The position numbers were made by a program, and so were the translations under genes. The notes under the pieces were generated by a model that saw only the letters and a program-made list of their open reading frames with translations, was not told the DNA's origin and ran no database searches. Shown here piece by piece: positions 8,462 to 17,020 of a DNA stretch of 64,000 bases. The DNA is from Nocardia higoensis NBRC 100133 (GTDB taxonomy: Bacteria; Actinomycetota; Actinomycetes; Mycobacteriales; Mycobacteriaceae): NCBI RefSeq assembly GCF_000308595.1, contig NZ_BAGA01000074.1, forward strand, positions 91,459 through 155,458, read 5' to 3'. How positions within the stretch are numbered: position 1 is the first letter of the stretch; each line of letters begins with the position of its first letter.

Positions 8462-9436
8462 GTGCGGATCGCAATTCTGGCCTACGAGGGCTGTTTCGCC
8501 TCCGAAGTATTCGCAGTCTCCGATTTTCTGCGCATCGCCAATCATGTCGCCAGCGGCAACGGCGCCGCTCCCGCCGATCTGTTCCGGACGTCGGTGGTCG
8601 CCGCGTCGCCGGAGCCGGTGGCCGCAGCGGGCGGGTTCACGATCGGGGCGAGCGCATGGCATGACCGTTTCGATCTGCTCGTGGTACCAGGGTTCGAGCT
8701 CACGCCCGCCGCCGACCTGGACGCCCGGCTCGGCGACCGCGGCCGCGAGATCGCCTTTCTGCGCACCGCGGGGCGCCGCCGCACCCGGATCGCCTCGGTG
8801 TGCGTCGGCGCCTTCCTGCTGGGTGAGGCCGGTCTGCTGAACGAGCGACGGTGCACCACGTCCTGGCTGTTCGCCTCGGCACTGGCCAGGCGGTATCCGC
8901 GGTCGACGGTGTGCGCGGAGTCGCTGATCGTCACCGACGAGCACATCACCACCACCGCCGCGTTCACCGCGTCACTCGACCTCGCGACCAGCATCGTGCG
9001 GGACCATCTCGGCGCCGACGTCGCGCGGGCCGCCGCACGCATCACCCTGGTGGCGGAGAACCGGACCAGCCAGGCGCCGTACGTGGTCGAGTCCATGGTG
9101 CAGACGACCGCGGGGCCGTTCGCGATCGCGGTCCAGCACTGGCTGGTCGATCACCTGGCCGAGCCCTACAGCCTCTCCCGGCTGGCAGAGGCGTTGCACG
9201 TCAGCACCAGGACGGTGCTGCGGCGCTATGCCGAGGAGACCGGCTGTTCACCGCTGCACTTCCTGCAACAGGCGCGGATCGGCGCGGCCAAACGACTCCT
9301 GACCGACACCGATGTGCCGATCGGCGAGATCCCGCGACGCGTCGGGTATCAGGACCCGAGCACGTTGCGCCGACTGTTCTCCGATCGCGTCGGCATGGGG
9401 CTCGGCGACTACCGCCGCCGGTTCCGCACACGCTGA
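8462..9436 (+). CDS. GlxA-type AraC family regulator
   Basis: About 324 residues. The N-terminal half is a DJ-1/PfpI-like domain (VRIAILAYEG, then ASVCVGAFLLGEAGLL around the nucleophile-elbow position). The C-terminal half is an AraC double helix-turn-helix (SLSRLAEALHVSTRTVLRRYAEETG and EIPRRVGYQDPSTLRRLFSDRVG). The start is uncertain: GTG at 8462 fits the start of the fold, with GTG at 8453 as an alternative. The next gene downstream on the same strand is a dienelactone-hydrolase-like enzyme 125 bases away, a plausible target. Confidence 0.83.
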   Translation: MRIAILAYEGCFASEVFAVSDFLRIANHVASGNGAAPADLFRTSVVAASPEPVAAAGGFTIGASAWHDRFDLLVVPGFELTPAADLDARLGDRGREIAFLRTAGRRRTRIASVCVGAFLLGEAGLLNERRCTTSWLFASALARRYPRSTVCAESLIVTDEHITTTAAFTASLDLATSIVRDHLGADVARAAARITLVAENRTSQAPYVVESMVQTTAGPFAIAVQHWLVDHLAEPYSLSRLAEALHVSTRTVLRRYAEETGCSPLHFLQQARIGAAKRLLTDTDVPIGEIPRRVGYQDPSTLRRLFSDRVGMGLGDYRRRFRTR

Positions 9437-9561
9437 GGGCCGAGCGACGCGGTGGCCGGATCCCCACGAAAGGTGGCGATCGCGCCCCTGCCGCACCGTG
9501 CCCCCGGCCGCGAGGATCGAGCCTGTTCACCCGAGCCACCCGACGAACAGGACTATCCGCC

Positions 9562-10395
9562 ATGGCAACTCGCGCGCTGACCGAGGACGATCCGCTCGAC
9601 GATTTCGAGCGCCGTCACCTCACCTTCGACTCGGTGACGAAGGTGGTACTCGTCTCCGGCTCGGGTCCGGCCGTCGTCGTGATGCCGGAGATGCCCGGCA
9701 TCAGCCCTCACGTCGCCCGTTTCGCGCGCTGGGTTCGGGACGCCGGGTTCACCGTGTACCTGCCGTCCCTGTTCGGCCGCGACGGTGCGGTACCCGCCGC
9801 CGAGGAAGGCGCGGCGGTGATGCGGCGCGCGTGTGTCAGCGCCGAGTTCCGTGCGTTCGGCGCCAACCGGACCAGCCCCGTCACACGATGGTTGCGCGCC
9901 CTGGCCGCCGCCGCGCACCAGGAGTGCGGCGGCCCCGGCGCCGGGGCCATCGGCATGTGCTTCACCGGCAACTTCGCCCTGACCATGATGCTCGAGGCGT
10001 CGGTCCTCGCGCCGGTGCTCTGCCAACCCTCCCTGCCGATCGACGACCCCACCGGCCTCGAGATCGCGCCCGAGGACCTCGAGGCGGTGCGAGAACGACT
10101 CGACCGCGACGACCTGACCGTGCTCTCGTACCGGTTCGCCGGCGACAAGTGGTGTCGCGCCGAGCGTTTCGCCGCCTATCGGTCCGCGCTCGGCGACCGA
10201 TTCGTCGGCACGGTGCTCCCCGACAGCGCGGCCGACCCCACACCGCCGCCCTTCTTCGCGGAGGTGGTGGCGAGTCCGCACAGCGTCGTGACGGCGCACC
10301 TGATCGACGCCGCGGGCGAGCCGACTCTCGCCGCCCGCGACGAGATACTGAACTTCCTCGCCGCACGGCTGGCCCCCGGACGCGGAATGCCGTGA
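9562..10395 (+). CDS. dienelactone hydrolase family protein
   Basis: The 277-residue alpha/beta-hydrolase has the dienelactone hydrolase triad pattern: nucleophile in GMCFTG (Cys rather than Ser), Asp in FAGDKW, and His in ASPHSVV near the C-terminus. Such enzymes open cyclic lactones or cleave small esters in the cytoplasm. The ATG at 9562 begins MATRALTEDD; the long upstream frame overlapping the regulator is a shadow. It probably forms a functional pair with the preceding GlxA-type regulator. Confidence 0.82.
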   Translation: MATRALTEDDPLDDFERRHLTFDSVTKVVLVSGSGPAVVVMPEMPGISPHVARFARWVRDAGFTVYLPSLFGRDGAVPAAEEGAAVMRRACVSAEFRAFGANRTSPVTRWLRALAAAAHQECGGPGAGAIGMCFTGNFALTMMLEASVLAPVLCQPSLPIDDPTGLEIAPEDLEAVRERLDRDDLTVLSYRFAGDKWCRAERFAAYRSALGDRFVGTVLPDSAADPTPPPFFAEVVASPHSVVTAHLIDAAGEPTLAARDEILNFLAARLAPGRGMP

Positions 10396-10405
10396 CGACG
10401 CGGTA

Positions 10406-10603
10406 TCAGTTCCCGTCGCCCGGCCGATGCGTGGTGCTGAGCGGAACCGTCCACGGTGCCACGCTGATCTGCCCGGGCGACACATCCGCGGTCGGGTCGA
10501 CGGCGAAGATCAGCACCACCATCAAGACGGGGACCAGCGCGAGCCCCGCTGCCAGGCTGATCAACGGCTGCCGCCAGAATGCCCAGCTCCGTGGGTTGTC
10601 CAC
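10406..10603 (-). CDS. small membrane protein, paralogue A of tandem pair
   Basis: A 65-residue protein with a GTG start behind a GGGGAG ribosome site. The short N-terminus PRSWAFWRQPL precedes one transmembrane helix, followed by a conserved tail with PTADV, then APWTVPLST and PGDGN. It is clearly paralogous to the protein encoded at 10771-10965, including its upstream DNA. The family is not recognised; the outward-facing invariant APWTVPLST tail is the most constrained part. Confidence 0.72.
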   Translation of the reverse strand: MDNPRSWAFWRQPLISLAAGLALVPVLMVVLIFAVDPTADVSPGQISVAPWTVPLSTTHRPGDGN

Positions 10604-10770
10604 TGCGCGCTCCCCTCACGATCCGACACGCGATCAATCGCATGAAGGCCGAAGTATTGCATGCTTGCCGATACCCGCGCGCGGGCGTTCACTGCCCACT
10701 GTCGGCGGACGGATCACGCTGTGCTGCACGACATCCGCTGCGCGGGCGCGATTACCGGCACGGCGGGACA

Positions 10771-10965
10771 TCAGTTCCCGTTGCCCGGCCAGCGCGGCGT
10801 GCTCAACGGCACCGTCCACGGCGCCTCGCTGATCCGGGCGGGGGGTACGTCCTCGGTGGGCTCGCCGACGGAGAACAGCGCCGTCCCGGCGGCGATCAGC
10901 GCGAGTGCTACTGCCAGGCCGGCCAACGGCTGCAGCCAGAACTTCCAACTCCTTGGGCTGTGCAC
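10771..10965 (-). CDS. small membrane protein, paralogue B of tandem pair
   Basis: A 64-residue paralogue of the neighbouring gene: PRSWKFWLQPL, one transmembrane helix, PTEDV, APWTVPLST, PGNGN. It uses the same GTG start and the same GGGGAG ribosome site. Conservation falls in the helix and is high in the two flanks, which argues that both copies are translated and selected. Function is unknown. Confidence 0.72.
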   Translation of the reverse strand: MHSPRSWKFWLQPLAGLAVALALIAAGTALFSVGEPTEDVPPARISEAPWTVPLSTPRWPGNGN

Positions 10966-11093
10966 TGCGCGCTCCCCTCACGATCCGACATACGGTCGAT
11001 CGCGTGGAGCGCCGGGGTATTACACGCCGCGGACACGGGTGCCCAGGTGCTCACGGCTCCTCGTCGGGGCGCGGCGCCCGCAGTCGGCCTCGT

Positions 11094-11723
11094 TCAGGCC
11101 TCGGTGGCGAGTCGCACGCCGAAGCCGACGAGCACCAGGCCGGTGAGCCCGTCGATCCGGCGACGGATTCGCGGTGTCTGCATCCAGCCCGCGATCGTGC
11201 CGGAGGCGATCACGAGAGTGGCGCAGTAGATCGCGGTCAGGGCGACGTAGAACAAGCCCAGCCCGAAGGTGGTCCAGGCGACGGGGTAGCCGTCCGGGAC
11301 GAAGCCGGGCAGCAGACTGATGAACAGCACGCCGATCTTCGGATTGAGGATGTCGGTGAGGAACCCGGCGCCGAACCCGCCCGAGCGGCTGGGCGCGGGG
11401 CTCCCGACGGGGTCGGTGAGCTGCGGGGCGGTGGTGAGCAGCGAACGCAGCGACTGCACGCCGACCCAGATCAGATAGCAACCGCCGACGAGTTTCAGCG
11501 CCTCGTACCCGATCTCGCTGGCCTGGAGCAGCGCCGACAGCCCGAGGACGGCGGCGGCGATCCACACCAGCAGCCCGCACAGCACGCCCGCCGAGGTGAG
11601 CAGGCCCTCCCGCCGCCCACCGCGGACCAGCCCCCGAACGACGACCAGGGTGTCCGGACCGGGCAACACCACCAGGAGCACCGCGGCGACGGCGAACGAC
11701 AAGAGCATGGCGAGCACCGGCAC
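11094..11723 (-). CDS. LysE/RhtB family amino acid exporter
   Basis: The 209-residue inner-membrane protein is predicted to have six helices. It has the family hallmark LPGPDTLVVVRGLVRGG near the N-terminus, then GCYLIWVGVQSLRSLL and GFLTDILNPKIGVLFISLLPGFV. It should export an amino acid or small metabolite by proton antiport. An internal Met at residue 6 is an alternative start. No operon partner or dedicated regulator is adjacent. Confidence 0.86.
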   Translation of the reverse strand: MPVLAMLLSFAVAAVLLVVLPGPDTLVVVRGLVRGGRREGLLTSAGVLCGLLVWIAAAVLGLSALLQASEIGYEALKLVGGCYLIWVGVQSLRSLLTTAPQLTDPVGSPAPSRSGGFGAGFLTDILNPKIGVLFISLLPGFVPDGYPVAWTTFGLGLFYVALTAIYCATLVIASGTIAGWMQTPRIRRRIDGLTGLVLVGFGVRLATEA

Positions 11724-11850
11724 ATCCTATGTCCGGGCTCGTGGCACTGCTCATCGTTGTCTTGCGGTGTCAGGACAGCCCGGCGTCGGCCTGTCAGAGG
11801 GGCTCGCGCGTCGCTCACAGCTCGCCATGGTCGTGGCCGGAGGTGGGGAC

Positions 11851-12031
11851 TCATTCCCTGGTCCGTCCGGCGGTGAAGTAGGCGAGCTCCACCGCGTCCA
11901 GCCTGCTGGTCGAGCCGCCGTTCGTAGATGACGGGTTCCTGTCCGCCTGCGGTGGAGATGTCCCAGCCGTGCAGCCGTTTGAGAGTGATGGCTATCGATT
12001 GGAGCGTGAAATAGGCTGGCGTGAAGTGCAA
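11851..12031 (-). pseudogene. possible frameshifted small gene remnant
   Basis: A TTG at 12031 sits 11 bases after an AGGAGG sequence and opens a frame beginning LHFTPAYFTLQSIAITLKRL. GC preference at third codon positions is good for about 38 codons, then moves to the +1 frame near 11920, where the reading continues RLDAVELAYFTAGRTRE and stops at 11851. The total span of 181 bases is not a multiple of three. This looks like a roughly 60-residue gene broken by one indel, or chance. The family is unknown. Confidence 0.3.
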
Positions 12032-12090
12032 TTCAGGAATATCCTCCTCGATGGATCTTCTGAACCCGCCTGGCGATATGGGAGCAGTAT

Positions 12091-12588
12091 GTGCGTCAAC
12101 GCGTAGTGGTGTTCATGGAGTACCGAGGTGGCGCCGACCCTCGAGTCGTCTATCACGATCCTCGGCGAGACGGTGGACTCACGTACACAGACGGGTGCCC
12201 GCTGCTGAAGCTCGAGCGTGGTCTGTCTCGGATCTGTGGGGGCGATGGGTGTGCCGGAAGGCGTTTGTTCAGGCGTGTGCCCGATGCCTGGATCGCATGT
12301 CCGGTTTGCTTGGATCGTGAGAAGTGCCCGCCCCGGTGGACTCCGTGCCGAGTGAGCGTCGGCGAGGATTGGTTGCCCGCCAGCTTGCTACGTTGGGGCC
12401 GCACTGGCAACGGGGGATGGCGGGGGTTGATCTGCCGGCGAGTGGACGGGCGCTTGATCTGCGAGGCGAAGGACTCCGTCGAACTACGACTCGATGACGA
12501 TCCGGTCCCGTGGCCTTCCCCGTCGATCGAAAGCATTCGGAGGGGTTTCGCCGAGTTGCGTGAGGCACCGCGCAAAGAGGACTGCTGA
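12091..12588 (+). CDS. hypothetical Cys-rich protein
   Basis: A 165-residue frame starting GTG, with GGGAG a few bases upstream; an ATG at 12115 is an alternative. It contains several Cys pairs (CGGDGC, CPVC...C, then isolated Cys) and Trp-rich segments, which might form a zinc-binding fold. GC at the third position is only moderate and local GC is lower than in neighbours, so it may be a recent acquisition. No family is recognised. The antisense frame is less plausible. Confidence 0.5.
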   Translation: MRQRVVVFMEYRGGADPRVVYHDPRRDGGLTYTDGCPLLKLERGLSRICGGDGCAGRRLFRRVPDAWIACPVCLDREKCPPRWTPCRVSVGEDWLPASLLRWGRTGNGGWRGLICRRVDGRLICEAKDSVELRLDDDPVPWPSPSIESIRRGFAELREAPRKEDC

Positions 12589-12637
12589 CGGCGCAAGGCC
12601 GGGCGATGACAGTCCTCGATGTGCGTCGTTGATCAGC

Positions 12638-14434
12638 TCAGAACCAGGCGTCGTCCATCTCCAGGGTGGTGCGGTCGAGGGAGGCCAGCAGGTCGAGCTG
12701 GGGGCCGGTGCGGGGGAGTTCGTAGCGGAAGAAGTAGCGGGCGGCGGCCGCCTTGCCCGCGTAGAAGTCGCCGTCGCGGCCGTGCGCGGCGACAGCCTGT
12801 TCGAGCCAGATCCAGGCGACGACGATGTGGCCGAAGGCTTCCAGGTAGGCGGTGGAGTTGGCCATGGTGACGGCCGGGTCGCCCGCGGTCAGGACCGTCA
12901 TGGTGACGGCGAGCAGGCGTTGCCAGGAGGATTCGAGCGCGGCGGCGAGTGCGGCGGGCTCGTCGCCGAGTTCGCGGGCCGCGGCGATCGTGGCGGTCAC
13001 GCGCCGGTCGAGCAGCTTCAGTGATGCCCCGTCGTGCTGGATCACCTTGCGACCCAGCAGGTCCATGCCCTGGATGCCGTGGGTGCCCTCGTGGATGGGG
13101 TTGAGGCGGTTGTCGCGGTAGTGCTGTTCGACGTCGTACTCGCGGGTGTAGCCGTAGCCGCCGTGGACCTGGATGGCGAGGTCGTTGGCCTCGCGGCACC
13201 ACTGGGAGGGCCAGCTCTTGGCGACGCCGGTCAGGATCTCCAGCAGCAGGGTGTGCTCGCGCGCGGCCTCGGGGCTCGCCGCGGTCTTGGCGAGGTCGAC
13301 GAGGCGGTGGCAGTAGAGCAGCAGCGCCAGCGCGCCTTCGACATAGGACTTCTGGGCCAGCAGCATGCGCTTGACATCGGCGTGTTCGATGATCGGGATC
13401 TGCGGCGCGGCAGGGTCTTTCGCGGTGACCGGGCGGCCCTGGGTGCGTTCGCGGGCGTAGCGCAGCGACTTGAGGTAGCCGGTGTAGCCGAGCGCGGTGG
13501 CGCCCAAGCCCACGCCGAGGCGGGCCTCGTTCATCATGTGGAACATGTACGACAGGCCGCGGTGCGGTTCGCCGATCAGGTAGCCGACCGCGCCCGCCTC
13601 GCCGCCCGGAGTGTGCCTGCCCTCGCCGAAATTGAGCGCGGTGTTGACGGTGCCGCGGTAGCCCATCTTGTGGTTGAGCCCGGCGAGATTCACGTCGTTG
13701 CGCTCGCCCAGCGAGCCGTCCGCCTCGACGAGGTACTTGGGCACCACGAACAGTGAGATGCCTCTGGTGCCCGCCGGTCCGCCGGGGATCTTGGCCAGCA
13801 CCAGGTGCACGATGTTCTCGGTGAGGTCGTGTTCGCCGCCGGAGATCCACATCTTGGCGCCGAAGATCCGGTAGGTGCCGTCCGCGCGGGGCTCGGCGCG
13901 GGTCACGATGTCGGCCAGCGACGACCCGGCCTGCGGCTCCGACAGGCACATCGTCCCGGTGAACCGGCCCTCGACCATCGGCTTGACGAACCGCTCCACC
14001 TGATCGGCGGTGCCGTGGGTGGCGAGCAGGTTGGCATTGCCGATGGTGAGGAAGGGATACGCCGCGGTGCCCACGTTCGCGGCCTGGAACCAGCTGAAGC
14101 CCGCGGCCTCCACCATCGAGGGCAGTTGCATGCCGCCGACGGCCTCGTCCATCCCCGCGCCGACGAGATTCGCCTTGCCGAACGCCTCGATCGCCTCTTG
14201 GACTTCGGGGATGATGGTGACCTTCTCGCCGTCGAAGGTCGGCTCCTCGGCGTCGTTGCGCTTGTTGTGCGGGGCGAAGTAGCGGGTGGCGAGGTCTTCG
14301 CAGAGATCGAGGAAGCCGTCGAAGGTCTCCCGCGAGTGATCGGCGAACCGTTCGCGCTCGGTCAACTCCTCGGCGCGCAGCCATTCGTAGAGCAGGAACT
14401 CCAGGTCGCGACGGGAGATCAGGTCGGAGCGCAC
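12638..14434 (-). CDS. acyl-CoA dehydrogenase, long FadE5/DmdC-like type
   Basis: At 598 residues it is longer than the 380-400 of a classic acyl-CoA dehydrogenase. It has the N-terminal extension and C-terminal helical domain of the FadE5/DmdC-like class. Visible blocks are [18 protein letters not shown] and [12 protein letters not shown] (FAD/substrate), [11 protein letters not shown], and [21 protein letters not shown] (written here in two parts: [12 protein letters not shown], then EQHYRDNRL), followed by [17 protein letters not shown]. The GTG at 14434 follows a GAGAGGA ribosome site. It oxidises an acyl-CoA to the enoyl-CoA in the cytoplasm. It stands alone between unrelated genes. Confidence 0.88.
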   Translation of the reverse strand: MRSDLISRRDLEFLLYEWLRAEELTERERFADHSRETFDGFLDLCEDLATRYFAPHNKRNDAEEPTFDGEKVTIIPEVQEAIEAFGKANLVGAGMDEAVGGMQLPSMVEAAGFSWFQAANVGTAAYPFLTIGNANLLATHGTADQVERFVKPMVEGRFTGTMCLSEPQAGSSLADIVTRAEPRADGTYRIFGAKMWISGGEHDLTENIVHLVLAKIPGGPAGTRGISLFVVPKYLVEADGSLGERNDVNLAGLNHKMGYRGTVNTALNFGEGRHTPGGEAGAVGYLIGEPHRGLSYMFHMMNEARLGVGLGATALGYTGYLKSLRYARERTQGRPVTAKDPAAPQIPIIEHADVKRMLLAQKSYVEGALALLLYCHRLVDLAKTAASPEAAREHTLLLEILTGVAKSWPSQWCREANDLAIQVHGGYGYTREYDVEQHYRDNRLNPIHEGTHGIQGMDLLGRKVIQHDGASLKLLDRRVTATIAAARELGDEPAALAAALESSWQRLLAVTMTVLTAGDPAVTMANSTAYLEAFGHIVVAWIWLEQAVAAHGRDGDFYAGKAAAARYFFRYELPRTGPQLDLLASLDRTTLEMDDAWF

Positions 14435-14647
14435 GGCTGGTCCTCTCGTGGGTGGTCGGTTCTCGCGGCCGGTCGGTGGCGACGGCGATTGATACATTAC
14501 CCCCGCCGTGTCGCCAATGTGGGTGGTCGGCGGCAGCGGCGCATTCGTCCGCTTTCGCGCCGTGTCGCCGGACGGCGCGACTATCGGGGCCGAGTGTGTC
14601 ACAGCCCCGGGCAAGCATCGGGGCCATTCGGTCCGAAGGGGGGATCT

Positions 14648-14920
14648 GTGCGACGCGACGTGATGGCGGGTGGAGCGCGGCTCCTCCCGGCCGTGCCCGC
14701 GTCGGCGGGCGGCCTGCTCTGGGGGCTCGAGGCGTTCGCCGCGTGGATGACATCGCGGGAGCGCGAGGCGGCACTCCCGTAGCTCGGGACGGGCTTCTCC
14801 GTCGCCGAATGGACCGAGGCGCAGGCGCTCGCGGGTGGCCTGGTCGCCACGCTGCTCTTGTCCGGAGCCGCGCTCATCGGCTGGACGGGCGCCGTGATCG
14901 CGGCCGGACCTCTACGGTGA
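14648..14920 (+). pseudogene. small membrane protein gene interrupted by in-frame TAG
   Basis: A strong AAGGGGGG ribosome site precedes the GTG at 14648. The frame reads to a TAG at 14780-14782 after 44 codons. The same frame then continues without shift as LGTGFSVAEWTEAQALAGG into a hydrophobic stretch, stopping at 14918-14920. Both halves keep strong GC preference in the third codon position. Together they would make a 90-residue protein with two hydrophobic segments. The most likely reading is a single nonsense mutation. A sequencing error or readthrough cannot be excluded. Confidence 0.5.
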
Positions 14921-14992
14921 GGGGCACGCGACGCCGGTGCGGGGTCGAACGGTCCACGGGTGGGCGATCATCGGGAACGAAAGGGCGAGGCG

Positions 14993-16297
14993 ATGGAATT
15001 GATGAAGGGCGCGAACGCGCCGATCGGGGTGGGGGAGGTTCGGGTCGCGGTGTCCGCCGCGACGGCGGTGGACGTCGCCGCGCTCCTGCTGACGGAGGCG
15101 GGAAAGGTGCGCTCGGACGCCGATTTCGTCTTCTACAACCAGCCCAGCGCACCCGGCGTTGACGTGCTGCCGCCGGACGCGGTGCGCATCGTCCCGGGCG
15201 CGGTGCCCGCCGAGATCGCGAAGGTCGTCGTCACAGCGAGCCTCGACGGGACCGGCCCCGCGAACTGGGGACAGGCCGGGTCCCTGCGGATCTCGTTGAG
15301 CGACAACGCGACCGGGGCCGTCCTGGCCACTTTCGCGCCGACCGATCTCGGCGCCGAGACCGCGTTGGTCGCCGTCGAGCTCTATCGGCGTCAGGGCGCG
15401 TGGAAGGTTCGGGCGGTCGGCCAGGGCTATGCCGACGGCCTGGCCGGTATCGCCACCGATTTCGGTATCACGGTCGACGACGAGCCGCCCGCCGCCGCCC
15501 CGGGCCACGCCGCGCCGCCACCGTCCGTCCCCCCGGGGGCTGCGGGCGTGCCCCTCTTCCAGCCCCACGCAGCCACCCCCACACCTCCTCCGCCGCACAC
15601 TCCGTACCCAGCACCGGCGATGGGCTCGCCGAACCCCTCGCACGCGCCGGGGAGTGGCCTGCGGCAGCCGGTCGCGCAGTCTCCCGCGGCCGCGCCGGCA
15701 TTCGGGCAGCCGACTGTGAGCCTCGACAAGGGGCCGGTCGCCCTGCGCAAGAACGAAACCGTGTCCCTGACCAAGCGCGGTGCACCACTGCTGACCCGTG
15801 TTCGCATGGGGCTGGGGTGGGACCCGGCGACCTCTGGGCGCCAAGTCGATCTGGACGCCTCGGTGATCGCCTACGACCGCGGAGCGAAGAAGCTCGTCAA
15901 TGTCTGGTTCATGAAGCAGGAGGCCTACGGCGGGGCCATCCGCCATTCCGGGGACAACCTGACCGGCCACGGCGAGGGCGACGACGAGGTCATCGCCATC
16001 GACCTCGGCGCGCTCCCGGCGGAGGTCCACGCTCTGGTCTTCACCGTGAACTCCTTCGCGGGCCACAAGTTCGACCAGGTCGGCCGGGCGCATTGCCGCC
16101 TGATCGACGACCACACGAATCAGGAGCTGGTGCGCTTCGAGCTGTCGAAGGGGGAGCCGACCACCGGGGTCTTCATGGCCATGCTCGTGCGCGGCCCGCA
16201 GCACTGGAACATGACGGGGCTCGGCGTCTACTCGAAAGGCGCGACCGTGCGGAAGATGGTCGATCCCGGCAAGCGGTTCGTCCTCGACGCGGGCTGA
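14993..16297 (+). CDS. TerD-domain duplication protein
   Basis: The 434-residue protein has two TerD-like domains joined by a Pro/Ala-rich linker (about residues 170-245). The N-terminal domain shows SDADFVFYNQPSAPG. The C-terminal one begins VSLTKRGAPL and has SGDNLTGHGEGDDEVIAIDL, with acidic residues that bind Ca2+ in TerD proteins. TerD proteins belong to tellurite/stress-response systems acting at the membrane, but no terB, terC or other ter gene is nearby. The ATG at 14993 has GGGCGAGG before it. Confidence 0.85.
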   Translation: MELMKGANAPIGVGEVRVAVSAATAVDVAALLLTEAGKVRSDADFVFYNQPSAPGVDVLPPDAVRIVPGAVPAEIAKVVVTASLDGTGPANWGQAGSLRISLSDNATGAVLATFAPTDLGAETALVAVELYRRQGAWKVRAVGQGYADGLAGIATDFGITVDDEPPAAAPGHAAPPPSVPPGAAGVPLFQPHAATPTPPPPHTPYPAPAMGSPNPSHAPGSGLRQPVAQSPAAAPAFGQPTVSLDKGPVALRKNETVSLTKRGAPLLTRVRMGLGWDPATSGRQVDLDASVIAYDRGAKKLVNVWFMKQEAYGGAIRHSGDNLTGHGEGDDEVIAIDLGALPAEVHALVFTVNSFAGHKFDQVGRAHCRLIDDHTNQELVRFELSKGEPTTGVFMAMLVRGPQHWNMTGLGVYSKGATVRKMVDPGKRFVLDAG

Positions 16298-16920
16298 GTG
16301 GCGGCTTCGACCGCGACTACGGCGCTCATGCCGAGCAGGTCGTCGTGGCGGCGGCCGATCTCGCCGTGATCCCCGACGATCTCGACCTGGCCACCGCCGC
16401 CACCGTCGCGCTGAACGGGGTGACCGCCGCTCAGATCGTCGACCTGCTCGGCGCCGGCGAGGGTCGGCGGCTGCTGGTGACGGGCGCGGCGGGGACGGTC
16501 GGCGGGTACGTCGTCGCGCTCGCGCAAGCCGGAGGCTGGCAGGTGACCGGCCTGGCCAGGCCTGCGGACGAGGGGTTCGTCCGCGGCCTCGGCGCGGAGT
16601 TCACCGCCGCGGCCGACCCCGGGTGGGATGCGGTCGCCGACTGCGCCGCGCTCCTGCACGCGGGCGTCGCGCTCGTCGCGGACGGCGGTCTGTTCGTCGG
16701 TGTGCGGCCGGGCTTCGCGCCATCGGACAGCCGGGAGGTCACCGTGCGAACGGTGGAGGTGCGTCCCGATCGCGCCGTACTCGCACACCTGCTCGTCCTG
16801 GCCGCGCAGGGCGAGCTGCCCGCCCGGGTCCATGCCGTGGTGCCGCTGGAGGAGGTCGCCGCCGCCCATCACGCGGTGGCCGCGGGCGGCGTGCGCGGCA
16901 AGTACGTCGTCCGGCCGTGA
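16298..16920 (+). pseudogene. 5'-truncated zinc-type quinone oxidoreductase/alcohol dehydrogenase
   Basis: Immediately after the TerD stop the reading frame enters a medium-chain dehydrogenase at GGFDRDYGAHAEQVVVAAADL, the point normally near residue 90-110. It continues through the nucleotide-binding GAAGTVGGYVVALAQ to a proper C-terminus AHHAVAAGGVRGKYVVRP. The catalytic N-terminal third is absent and no credible start lies at the junction, so it is a remnant left by a deletion or rearrangement ending at about 16298. Confidence 0.75.
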
Positions 16921-17020
16921 GCGGCCGATCACGGTGATCTGCCTGGAGAAGCCGCCACCGGTGGCCGGAGACGGTGAGTTCGCGCCGAGCCCCGTCCGGA
17001 TTACCCGATCGGGCTTCCGC

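Larger units (their letters stand above)
10406..11023 (-). repeat. tandem gene duplication, period about 362 bases
   Basis: Two copies of a small gene with its promoter region lie head to tail. The 28 bases at 10601-10628 and 10963-10990, covering the start codon, ribosome site and 5' leader, are identical. Similarity continues through a GATC-containing leader to AATACT/AATACC-like elements that could be the -10 boxes. The reading frames have diverged much more than the leaders. Confidence 0.75.

Noticed and set aside
12153..12596. A 147-codon antisense frame over the Cys-rich orphan gene.
   Set aside because: No ribosome site and poorer third-position GC than the plus-strand frame, although the choice is not certain.
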